Positions 25,726-33,355 of a stretch of 64,000 nt of DNA are shown piece by piece. Made by a program: the position numbers and the translations under genes. Numbering within the stretch: position 1 is the stretch's first letter; each line of letters begins with the position of its first letter. Source of the stretch: an uncultured Methanomassiliicoccus sp. (GTDB lineage: Archaea; Thermoplasmatota; Thermoplasmata; Methanomassiliicoccales; Methanomassiliicoccaceae); the NCBI GenBank assembly GCA_944319735.1, contig CALUEU010000006.1, forward strand, positions 95,437 to 159,436. Reading direction: 5' to 3'. The notes under the pieces are model-generated. The model saw only the letters and a list, made by a program, of their open reading frames with translations, had not been told where the DNA came from and did no database searches.

Positions 25726-26423
25726 ATATGCAGTATTCGAAAACAAATATCAACGAACTGGAAAAGATATCTGATGAAGATCCGTCAGCAGCTTACGAGC
25801 TCGGCCTGAGATATTATGCTGGCATATATGTAAAGCAAGATTTTAGAAAAGCCTTCGCACTGTTCCGCTCTGCCGCCAACGCAGGCAATGTAGGAGCGAT
25901 GTATCTAAGAGGAAAATGTCACGGAGAGGGTCATGGAATCTGGAAAGATCCTGAAAGAGCTGTGAAGTGGTACATGAGAGCAGCAATTCACGGCCACCGC
26001 CAGGCAATGTATGATTTGGCTGAGTCATATCTGCATGGAGAAGGGGTGGGAAAGAACTCTGAAGAGGCAATGAAATGGTACAGGAATGCAGCTGAATCAG
26101 GATATGGTCCAGCATGCTACAAAATGGGAGAGCTCTGCTTCCATGAGGGCAAAGAAGAAGCACTGAAGTGGTTCTCTAAAGGAGGAGACCTTGGAGATGA
26201 CTTATCTGCATACAATGCAGGTATGATCTATTATTCCGAGGGAGATTATGAAAATGCTGTTAAATTTCTGAAAATTTCTGCTAGCCAGGATAACAGTGAT
26301 GCATATTTCAGACTTTCAGAGATGTATCTCAACGGCATTGGTGTTGAAAAAGATGAGGAAAAAGCTAAAGAGCTCTTTGAAAGAGCCAATAGAAATGTTT
26401 ACGAATTACTTGAGAGACTTTAG
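25722..26423 (+). CDS. Sel1-like repeat protein, 233 aa
   Basis: Starts at ATG 25722 inside the stop of the preceding gene, with SD GAGAAGGG. About six Sel1 units (SAAYELGLRYYAGIYVKQDFRKAFALF, QAMYDLAESYLHGEGVGKNSEEAMKWY and others). Ends in TAG, overlapping the 3' end of the convergent Sel1 gene by 18 bases. Likely a paralogue and physical partner of its neighbour. Confidence 0.87.
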   Translation: MNMQYSKTNINELEKISDEDPSAAYELGLRYYAGIYVKQDFRKAFALFRSAANAGNVGAMYLRGKCHGEGHGIWKDPERAVKWYMRAAIHGHRQAMYDLAESYLHGEGVGKNSEEAMKWYRNAAESGYGPACYKMGELCFHEGKEEALKWFSKGGDLGDDLSAYNAGMIYYSEGDYENAVKFLKISASQDNSDAYFRLSEMYLNGIGVEKDEEKAKELFERANRNVYELLERL

Positions 26424-26816
26424 ATTTTCAAGTTCATAAGCTGCATCTTCATTACCCCGCTCTGCAGCTTCTGAAAGCCATTTTTCGGCAAGCTCTAGAT
26501 CCTTGTCTACACCTTCACCTTCTAGATATGCCAATCCCAGAAGTAGCTGAGCAGAGTCATAGCCTGCCTTAGCTGCGATTGTGAAATACTCAATGGCTTT
26601 TGAAAGATTTACTTCTACACCCAGGCCATTCAGATACATGCCACCAAGGTAAAACATCGCCTCTTCATTTCCAGATTCAGCTGCAGGCAGAATATACATT
26701 AAAGCCATCTCGAAATCCTGAGGAATTTCATCACCTGACAGGTACATTATGCCGAGAGTTGTCCCGGCATTCATGTCACCTTCTTCAGCCGCTTTTACCA
26801 ACTGTTCAAAATCCAT
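26406..26816 (-). CDS. Sel1-like repeat protein, 136 aa
   Basis: Three to four Sel1 units (MYLSGDEIPQDFEMALMYILPAAESGNEEAMFYLGGMYLNGLGVE, read in sections). It lacks the charged N-terminal extension of the other two. The start ATG 26816 is 4 bases after the stop of the zinc-ribbon gene at 26821, so the two form an operon on the minus strand, opposite the two larger Sel1 genes. Confidence 0.85.
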   Translation of the reverse strand: MDFEQLVKAAEEGDMNAGTTLGIMYLSGDEIPQDFEMALMYILPAAESGNEEAMFYLGGMYLNGLGVEVNLSKAIEYFTIAAKAGYDSAQLLLGLAYLEGEGVDKDLELAEKWLSEAAERGNEDAAYELENLKSLK

Positions 26817-26820
26817 GATC

Positions 26821-27213
26821 TCAATCCCAGAGGAATTCTCCAGTCATTACCAGTCTGCCCCTGTGACATTTGGGACATGGAATGTGGTCTGTGTCCTCAA
26901 TACTCATATTTACAAGCGACATTTTTCCGCCGCATTCCTTGCAGCTATGATGAATTATGAATTCATCATTGTTTTTGGCAATTATCACATATGGTTCCTC
27001 AGAAATTAAGTCACACTTCTCACAGCGGAAGAGTTCATAAAGCACAGTGATAGGATCTCCACCGTGTTCATCGTAGAATTTTTTGACTTCCTCTCCGAAT
27101 TCGCCTTTGCGGATCTTCTCTTCAATCTCTTGATCCGTATCACGCTGTCCTATCCACTCAGAAATATTTACTGTATGCCCACACTTGTTACAGCTAAGAT
27201 CATAGCCAGCCAT
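26821..27213 (-). CDS. Zinc-ribbon protein, 130 aa
   Basis: Three CxxC-type sites: LSCNKCGHTVN near the N terminus, FRCEKCDLI (~65) and SCKECGGKM followed by PCPKCHRGRL (~90-120). No signal peptide. It looks like a multi-zinc-ribbon adaptor or RNA/DNA-binding protein; no family recognised with confidence. First gene of a two-gene operon with a Sel1 protein. A perfect TGGTAA-TATTT-TTACCA palindrome lies 88 bases upstream. Confidence 0.6.
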   Translation of the reverse strand: MAGYDLSCNKCGHTVNISEWIGQRDTDQEIEEKIRKGEFGEEVKKFYDEHGGDPITVLYELFRCEKCDLISEEPYVIIAKNNDEFIIHHSCKECGGKMSLVNMSIEDTDHIPCPKCHRGRLVMTGEFLWD

Positions 27214-27300
27214 AATGTCCCATCCATAGACCTTCAGGTATATTGTCGAAGGTGCAATAACTCAGGATGTACAAGTACCTATTGATTAATCGTTTTATTA

Positions 27301-27317
27301 TGGTAATATTTTTACCA
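27301..27317. promoter_or_regulatory. GGTAA palindrome upstream of the zinc-ribbon/Sel1 operon
   Basis: TGGTAA / TTACCA arms of 6 bases with spacer TATTT. It resembles the GGTAA/TTACC motifs at 6547-6667 and 7672-7687. Operator candidate. Confidence 0.3.
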
Positions 27318-27355
27318 ATTTCGTAGATTTTACAGTTTTTCGTAATTATAATTAT

Positions 27356-28108
27356 TTATGGTTTTTCAACTGCAATATCATTGTCAATACGCAATTTTTT
27401 GAAAATCTGAACATTATTTGATTCGATCATATTACAGACATCTTCCACTATAGAATCGATTGCAAAGGCCGGATATTGGAAAACTGCACAGAATATTTCT
27501 AAACCTATCTTGAAGCTGTCTCTATAGTCTGGTTTATTATCAGTATTGCAGAACTCTCCTACAAGATTTCCAATGCTGCCCATCACTGCAAGAGTGTTTA
27601 CATAAAATTCGCGCTGATGCTCTTTTGGATCGAATAAAGCAGTATGACTTGAAACCCATTCAATATAGACATTTATGAAACTGTCCAGAACGGTCCACGA
27701 CTGATGTGCCTGATAAAGCAGCTCAGCAGCACGCTTTGAGAGGCTGGCGGCATAAAGTTCTAAAGCCACCGGGAAGGCGGCAACAGTAATCAGATCAGGA
27801 ATTGAATCGCCCTTATGAAATAGTTTTTCTGATTCTTCCAGTGATTCTGTGAGAGCTTGGATAATGATTGTTTTGAAAATGTCTTCCTTATTGGTGAATG
27901 AATGATAAAGACTGCCGTTGAGAATACCTGTCTTTTGAATTATCTGTCTGGTAGTAGTTTTATTATAGCCTTGAACATAAAAAAGTTCCATAGCTGCCTC
28001 TAGGATTTTATTGCGAGATGCGTCACGTTTTTGACCCACAGTCTCCAATGAGGCTTTTGGAGATCGCCCCTTTGCTTTCATTCCAACCTCTCCCATATTA
28101 CTCTTCAT
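27356..28108 (-). CDS. TetR/AcrR family transcriptional regulator
   Basis: About 250 aa. The N-terminal HTH is clear: NKILEAAMELFYVQGYNKTTTRQIIQKTGILNGSLYHSFTNKEDIF (residues ~31-76, quoted in part). The C-terminal ligand domain is divergent, as usual. ATG 28108 is chosen; TTG 28114 and later Met codons (28096, 28081) are alternatives. It is divergent from an MMPL/RND exporter, and three matching TTTGA-N6-TCAAA sites lie between them, so it probably represses both genes until an effector binds. Confidence 0.88.
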   Translation of the reverse strand: MKSNMGEVGMKAKGRSPKASLETVGQKRDASRNKILEAAMELFYVQGYNKTTTRQIIQKTGILNGSLYHSFTNKEDIFKTIIIQALTESLEESEKLFHKGDSIPDLITVAAFPVALELYAASLSKRAAELLYQAHQSWTVLDSFINVYIEWVSSHTALFDPKEHQREFYVNTLAVMGSIGNLVGEFCNTDNKPDYRDSFKIGLEIFCAVFQYPAFAIDSIVEDVCNMIESNNVQIFKKLRIDNDIAVEKP

Positions 28109-28124
28109 GATCAAATTACTGTTG

Positions 28125-28140
28125 TTTGATTGTGCTCAAA
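28125..28140. promoter_or_regulatory. TetR operator candidate 1 (regulator side)
   Basis: TTTGATTGTGCTCAAA: the same TTTGA-N6-TCAAA layout as the two sites in front of the exporter. It lies 17 bases upstream of the TetR start, fitting autorepression. Confidence 0.5.
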
Positions 28141-28262
28141 TAACATAATTCTTGCTACCTATAATGTTTTTTTAGGTTTAATAAGTTACTATAACTGGCT
28201 ACATTTAGTCAATTTTTTTTATATTCTGTATAAAGGCATGGTTGGTAGAAATACTGCATATT

Positions 28263-28278
28263 TTTGAGCATGTTCAAA
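28263..28278. promoter_or_regulatory. TetR operator candidate 2
   Basis: TTTGAGCATGTTCAAA, a 16-bp near-perfect palindrome 49 bases before the exporter start codon. Confidence 0.55.
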
Positions 28279-28299
28279 AAGTTCAAATACTCAATGTTG

Positions 28300-28315
28300 C
28301 TTGAGCATGCTCAAG
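28300..28315. promoter_or_regulatory. TetR operator candidate 3
   Basis: CTTGAGCATGCTCAAG, a perfect 16-bp palindrome. Its centre is 37 bp from that of site 2, and it ends just before the SD (GGTGAG) of the exporter. Confidence 0.6.
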
Positions 28316-28326
28316 GTGAGAACTTA

Positions 28327-30780
28327 ATGTTCAAAAAGTTAGCTAATGCCATTATAAAACATCCAAAACCAATCCTGGCATTATGGATCATAATCCTGGT
28401 TGTAGCTCTGCCTTTTGCAGTACAGTACAATTCAGTGATGAATTATGACATGACCACCATGTCTGGAGCTCATTCTGAGTCTGTAAGCGGAGCAGAGATA
28501 ATTGATGAAAACTTCTATTCAAGTACCAGTCAGGGAACGATTATCGCAGTTCCATATGATACTCCAGAAGAGTTAGCTGAAGCACAGAAGCTGCTTAATC
28601 CTGATTCAGGTCTGCAATCCCATCTTGATGAAAAGTATGGATCAGGAAATGTTACAGCATCAGGAATGGGCTATTACAGCAAAGACCAGTCTACAGCTGA
28701 ACAGAGCGGTGTGTATCTTATAGCCATTTCATATAATAATGATGACTTAATCAGCACTGATGAAGTGGGAAACATACGTGATATTGTTTCTGTCACCAAG
28801 AGTGACCTTGGAATCACCAATACAACATACGTTACTGGAAATGATGCTATCACCTATGACACCATGGAAGGTGCAAACAAAGATGTGCAGAAGATTGATC
28901 CCATCTCAATTCTCCTGATTCTTCTGTTAATCGGTCTATTCTTCCTTACGGTTGTTACTGCAATAGTGCCTCCAGCCACTGTCGGTATTGCATATGGAAT
29001 AGTATTAGCACTGATATTCTTCCTCGGAGGAATACTGGATATATTCTACATCACCAGCATTATCGTGCTTGTATCAATGCTTGGTGCAGGATGTGATTAT
29101 TCCATCTTCATAATCTCCAGATACAGGGAAGAGCGCAAATCCGGTAAAGACAAGGATGCAGCTCTCAAAGAAGCCGTTAAATGGGCAGGTGAGTCGGTAG
29201 CGACCTCAGGACTTGCAGTTATCATCGGCTTCGGTGTGATGTCGTTCTGTTCATTCTCCATGGTTTCCACAATGGGCATTATTCTCGCTCTCGGAATAGT
29301 AATGGCCATGCTTGCCGCTCTGACATTTATTCCCGCCCTCATCTCTGTAATTGGCGACAAAATCTTCTGGCCCAGTAAAATATCAACATACCAGCAGGGA
29401 AGCAAAGCCCGCAATGGATTCTACGGAAGATGCGTAGAGTTCAGTAAAAGATATTTCAGAAAAACTGGAAAACGTGCTATCAAGTATGCAGTCCCGATCA
29501 TAGTGGCTGCATTAATCATTTCGATTCCTCTGTGCTATGTAGCATTCACAGCAGATGACTCCTATGATATGGTAAGCATCATGCCTGACAGTGAGGGAAA
29601 GAAAGGAGTGGAAGTCATCACTGAAAGGGCAGACGGCGGCCTCATTATGCCGACGTATATCCTTTACGAGCTGCAGAGTCCAATCGCAGTTGTAGACAAT
29701 ACTACTCATACACTTACATGGACCTCTGAAGGGCTTGCATATCTGCAAATGCTGTCAAAAATGTCTGCAGAAATCAGCTCCTCAGATGAAAACATCAGCT
29801 ATGTTCTGGGACCCACTCCTTGGGCTTCGGTATACCAGCTGGTCTATCAGGGAATGATTGATAAAGGTATACCAGCAGAAATGATCACTCCTGAAATGGT
29901 AAACAAGGTAGCTGTGGAAAACTTACCAAGCATGGTGCAACCTGCAGTTACACAAGCATTCAGCATGGTTGGCTGGAACACAGATGTAATGACTGCCGGT
30001 CCAGTTATTGATTACATTGTCAACTACATAACAGGTCTCGTTTCCACCAACGGAAACTATGCCGTCTTAACAGTAATGATGTCCGACGAGCCTATGTCCT
30101 CTATTTCCATGGATTCTATCAAGGCTCTGAAAGATACGGCATCAGGATATGCTGCTGATAACGCTTCAGAGATCAAAGATGTCTGGGTTACTGGAACTGC
30201 GGTTACAGTACAGGATATCTCAGAGACCGTAAATTCAGAGTTCACCTGGATTGAGATCGGTGTTGTTGTGCTGATCTTTATCCTCCTGTTCTTTGTGCTG
30301 GGATCCTACTTCACACCCATCAGGTCTCTGTTCACTATCCTGCTGAGCATATCATGGACAATAGGACTCACACACATTGTATTCACAGAACTTCTGGGAA
30401 TACCAGTGACCTGGATCGTACCGATTGTGCTGCTGGTCGTCTGTCTCGGGCTTGGTATGGATTACGATATCCTGCTGACAACCCGTATCAGAGAGGGAAA
30501 GAGCAAAGGTCTCTCCAATGATGAAGCCATAATGAACGCACTGGAGAAGTCTGGAGCAGTAATCACCCTCTGCGGTCTCATCATGGGCGGAACATTCCTT
30601 ACCCTCCTATCCTCCGCTTCACCGATGCTTCAGGAATTCGGATTCGCACTCGGATTCGCTATCCTGATTGACTCTCTGGTTGTGGTTACATACCTTGTAC
30701 CTGCCCTCATGCATCTTATGGGTGACTGGAGCTGGAAAGGACCTAAATTCCTTCAGAAAAGAAGAGCAACCAAAGAATGA
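28327..30780 (+). CDS. MMPL/RND-family exporter
   Basis: 817 aa from ATG 28327 (MFKKLANAIIKHPKPIL), with SD GGTGAG. An in-frame start at 28264 would place the operator palindromes inside the coding region. Architecture: one N-terminal helix, a large outer loop (SGAEIIDENF), a six-helix block (DPISILLILLLIGLFFLTVV and GAGCDYSIFIISRYREE), a second outer loop, a second six-helix block with GLGMDYDILLTTRIREG. The two DY motifs are the proton-relay sites of the MMPL family. Exports lipids or hydrophobic compounds by proton motive force; the cargo is unknown. Under control of the divergent TetR protein. Confidence 0.9.
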   Translation: MFKKLANAIIKHPKPILALWIIILVVALPFAVQYNSVMNYDMTTMSGAHSESVSGAEIIDENFYSSTSQGTIIAVPYDTPEELAEAQKLLNPDSGLQSHLDEKYGSGNVTASGMGYYSKDQSTAEQSGVYLIAISYNNDDLISTDEVGNIRDIVSVTKSDLGITNTTYVTGNDAITYDTMEGANKDVQKIDPISILLILLLIGLFFLTVVTAIVPPATVGIAYGIVLALIFFLGGILDIFYITSIIVLVSMLGAGCDYSIFIISRYREERKSGKDKDAALKEAVKWAGESVATSGLAVIIGFGVMSFCSFSMVSTMGIILALGIVMAMLAALTFIPALISVIGDKIFWPSKISTYQQGSKARNGFYGRCVEFSKRYFRKTGKRAIKYAVPIIVAALIISIPLCYVAFTADDSYDMVSIMPDSEGKKGVEVITERADGGLIMPTYILYELQSPIAVVDNTTHTLTWTSEGLAYLQMLSKMSAEISSSDENISYVLGPTPWASVYQLVYQGMIDKGIPAEMITPEMVNKVAVENLPSMVQPAVTQAFSMVGWNTDVMTAGPVIDYIVNYITGLVSTNGNYAVLTVMMSDEPMSSISMDSIKALKDTASGYAADNASEIKDVWVTGTAVTVQDISETVNSEFTWIEIGVVVLIFILLFFVLGSYFTPIRSLFTILLSISWTIGLTHIVFTELLGIPVTWIVPIVLLVVCLGLGMDYDILLTTRIREGKSKGLSNDEAIMNALEKSGAVITLCGLIMGGTFLTLLSSASPMLQEFGFALGFAILIDSLVVVTYLVPALMHLMGDWSWKGPKFLQKRRATKE

Positions 30781-30788
30781 AACTCCTT

Positions 30789-30825
30789 AGGTTTCACGGC
30801 AACGTGAAACCTCTATTTTTCTTAA
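30789..30825 (+). terminator. Terminator of the MMPL exporter gene
   Basis: Perfect 10-bp stem AGGTTTCACG / CGTGAAACCT with loop GCAA (30789-30812), then CTATTTTTCTT. Confidence 0.8.
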
Positions 30826-30889
30826 TATTCTGAACATTGAGTGTATCTAAACAATGATACTTTTTTAATATTCATAATATCTATACCTC

Positions 30890-31642
30890 ATGGGGATACG
30901 ATTGATAGGAAAATTGGAAGAGATCAGAAACTACTGGTCGATGAGAGCAGAAGGATATTCTGAGAGCATTATCGATGAGTTTGAAACTAACAAAGCTGAA
31001 CACTGGAAAGATGTGATACTGAATTACGTGGACACAGATAGACCGCTGAAGATATTAGACGTCGGTACAGGTCCCGGATTTTTTCCCATTTTGTTAGGAA
31101 GAGAAGGATACAAAGTCACCGCCGTGGATTATACAGAAGCCATGCTGGAAGAAGCAGAGAAGAACTGCAGAAGATACAATGTCTGTGCCGATCTTTCCAA
31201 AATGGACGCCCACAGCCTGGAATTTGATGATGATTCATTTGATCTCATATTGTCAAGAAACTTAATATGGGACTTGGAAAACCCTAAAAAAGCATATGCT
31301 GAATGGCTCAGAGTTCTCAAGCCTGAAGGAAAGATGATGGTATTTGACGGAAACCACTACCTGCATTTGTATGATAATGATTATGCAGATGCGCATAAAA
31401 CAGGAAGCGGGGAAGTAGAACACAGGTACATCAAGAATGTCGATAGCAACATCATCAAGGATATAGCAAAAGAGCTTCCCCTGAGTAAAGAAAGAAGACC
31501 ACAGTGGGATGTCAACACACTTATTGAAATGGGTGTCAGATCTGTAAAGGTAGATACTGACGGAAAAGACTCATATTGTGTTCAATGCAATGGAGAAGAT
31601 GTGTATCTTCCATTTTCATTCATGATCTGCGTTACTAAGTAG
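30890..31642 (+). CDS. Class I SAM-dependent methyltransferase, 250 aa
   Basis: Motif I is ILDVGTGPGFFPILLGREG (residues ~62-80), followed by VTAVDYTEAML, MDAHSLEFDDDSFDLILSRN and a post-motif III LKPEGKMMVFDG. A UbiE/MenG-like N-methyl or C-methyltransferase fold with no recognisable substrate domain. The C terminus has an unusual acidic end (QCNGEDVYLPF). Ends in TAG. It faces a paralogous methyltransferase at 31700-32449. Confidence 0.85.
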   Translation: MGIRLIGKLEEIRNYWSMRAEGYSESIIDEFETNKAEHWKDVILNYVDTDRPLKILDVGTGPGFFPILLGREGYKVTAVDYTEAMLEEAEKNCRRYNVCADLSKMDAHSLEFDDDSFDLILSRNLIWDLENPKKAYAEWLRVLKPEGKMMVFDGNHYLHLYDNDYADAHKTGSGEVEHRYIKNVDSNIIKDIAKELPLSKERRPQWDVNTLIEMGVRSVKVDTDGKDSYCVQCNGEDVYLPFSFMICVTK

Positions 31643-31699
31643 ACAGAATATCGCTGATTGTTTGGTGATATTACAAATCATTTACAATAAATCCTATTT

Positions 31700-32449
31700 T
31701 CAAAAGGTAGGTTTTACTGCTGTAATCATGAAATGATCGTTTGTGCTTCCATGCGCAAGATGACGTATGCCGTGAAGCACCTGATCTTGAATGTTGTGTT
31801 TTACAGCTATGTCAGTAAAGCCTGCTTTTTCCATCATTTTAATATCATCACTAGGCCGAGAAGCGTTCACAGACCATAATCTATGCATTTCTGACTGTTC
31901 CGCACGTTTTTTATGCAGACATCTTGACGGTGAGTCCAGAAAGACTCCGCATGCTGATAAGAACAAATTGAATTTAGTCATCTTAGGATCTGAAAACCAG
32001 TTTCCATCCACGTAGGCTATTCTGCACCCAGGCTTCAATACTCTGAACCATTCAGAAATTACTTTTTCTGGATGAGGTACAGTCCAGAGCATGTAGTCAC
32101 TGACAATTCCCTCAAATGATTCATCTTCAAAAGGAAGGCTTTCAGCGTCGCCGTGATGGAAGTCTATTTTCAAATTGTTGTCCGCAGCATTCTTTCTTGC
32201 AGCGGCCAGCATTTCTTCGGAAAAATCTACGGCGGTCATGTGATATCCCAAATCTGCAAGCTGCATAGAAACTATACCAGGCCCGCAGCCAACATCCAAC
32301 AGCCTGAGACTTCTTGTTATAAAGGCATCAAGAAACAGATTCTGCCAGGCCTCTCTTTCCTTCTTTATTGAAAAGCCTTTGACAACGAAGCTGTTGTATG
32401 TGACGGATTCACTATCCCAATGTTTCCTGATGCTCATATTCATAAGCAT
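31700..32449 (-). CDS. Class I SAM-dependent methyltransferase, 249 aa
   Basis: Same fold as the convergent neighbour: LLDVGCGPGIVSMQLADLGYHMTAVDFSEEML, then GDAESLPFEDESFEGIVSDYMLWTVPHPEK and LKPGCRIAYVDGNW. Similar length and motif spacing suggest an old duplication. A TATA-like TTTTTAAACT (32465-32475) precedes it. ATG 32449 or 32440/32434 may be the start. Substrate unknown. Confidence 0.85.
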   Translation of the reverse strand: MLMNMSIRKHWDSESVTYNSFVVKGFSIKKEREAWQNLFLDAFITRSLRLLDVGCGPGIVSMQLADLGYHMTAVDFSEEMLAAARKNAADNNLKIDFHHGDAESLPFEDESFEGIVSDYMLWTVPHPEKVISEWFRVLKPGCRIAYVDGNWFSDPKMTKFNLFLSACGVFLDSPSRCLHKKRAEQSEMHRLWSVNASRPSDDIKMMEKAGFTDIAVKHNIQDQVLHGIRHLAHGSTNDHFMITAVKPTF

Positions 32450-32568
32450 ATAAGTAACAATAAGTTTAAAAAGTTATTACTTAGATTATGTACAAATAAT
32501 AAAGCAAGTATGAAAAGATTGAAACACGTAGTGAATTATAAAGAGGCACAATACGCAGTTTGATTGAT

Positions 32569-33066
32569 ATGGGCGGCAGAAACAGTGCATATGTAGTAGG
32601 AGCGTTTCTAATTCTTCTGATATCCCTAGTGTCAGTTGCTACTGGATTAGTGATTATAAACTTTATGCAGGGTGATGAGGAACCCATTTCATATACGGTG
32701 AAAGGAGAGTATCTGGAAGGCCCCATACATTATGAAGTTTCAGGCACTGGAACCTGCAGTGAGCTGAATGAATCCGATCTTAATCATATATATGAGTATA
32801 TTTTCAATGTGAATTATCAGGATAGTTCAGGAAAAATTCATAATGAAAAACTAACTTCTACACTGATAATCTCATCAGATACCAAAATGCCTATAGAATC
32901 TTTATACAGATATGAAGGCACTGACATCATAAATGATGTTGAAGTTTCAGTATGGATTGGTCTTGATACTTCAAACGGGGAGTCTAAATTCTATTATAGC
33001 AACGGAAAAGCTCTCAGAATTGATATCAGTGTAGAAAATTTCGATCTCACAGCCATAATTAATTAA
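32569..33066 (+). CDS. Membrane-anchored protein of unknown function, 165 aa
   Basis: Starts at ATG 32569, about 30 bases after TTATAAAG (leaderless spacing). One N-terminal helix (AYVVGAFLILLISLVSVATGLVIINFM) without a lipobox is followed by a ~135-residue beta-rich domain (YEVSGTGTCSELNESD, VEVSVWIGLDTSNGES) that would face outwards. No family recognised. Confidence 0.65.
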   Translation: MGGRNSAYVVGAFLILLISLVSVATGLVIINFMQGDEEPISYTVKGEYLEGPIHYEVSGTGTCSELNESDLNHIYEYIFNVNYQDSSGKIHNEKLTSTLIISSDTKMPIESLYRYEGTDIINDVEVSVWIGLDTSNGESKFYYSNGKALRIDISVENFDLTAIIN

Positions 33067-33355
33067 ACACTGTTCAACAAAATCATCATGCTTCTGACTT
33101 TATTAGCTTTAGACGGTGAAGCACCTAGACATTCATCTCCAGGTATCACACAAAACTATCCTGAACTGTGTTATTACACAATATCAGAACATGTCTGCAA
33201 AAGCATTTATCTGAAGTATAGTGAGAGATTAGTATCTGACTGCCATTGAGATTGTGGCAAACTTTGAGTTTCCTAGCATGAGTGTATATTTTTAGAGTTT
33301 ATCTGCCTCAGATCGCATAAAAAGAACCGGCCTAGGCCGGTTAAAGCGTTTACAA
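33067..33355. other. Intergenic stretch with no convincing gene
   Basis: A 53-codon frame from ATG 33089 on the plus strand lacks an SD and a family match and is not called. The only clear element is the palindrome that ends the ABC operon on the right. Confidence 0.4.
33314..33342 (-). terminator. Terminator of the ABC importer operon
   Basis: AACCGGCCTAGGCCGGTT, a perfect 18-bp palindrome (33325-33342), followed on the minus strand by CTTTTT. It lies 14 bases after the stop of the binding-protein gene. Confidence 0.75.

Noticed and set aside
30890..32449. The two methyltransferases as part of the MMPL operon
   Set aside because: A strong terminator at 30789-30825 separates the exporter, and the second methyltransferase is on the other strand.
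33089..33250. 53-codon plus-strand frame in the gap before the ABC operon
   Set aside because: No SD, no recognisable family, not better than chance for a gap of this size.
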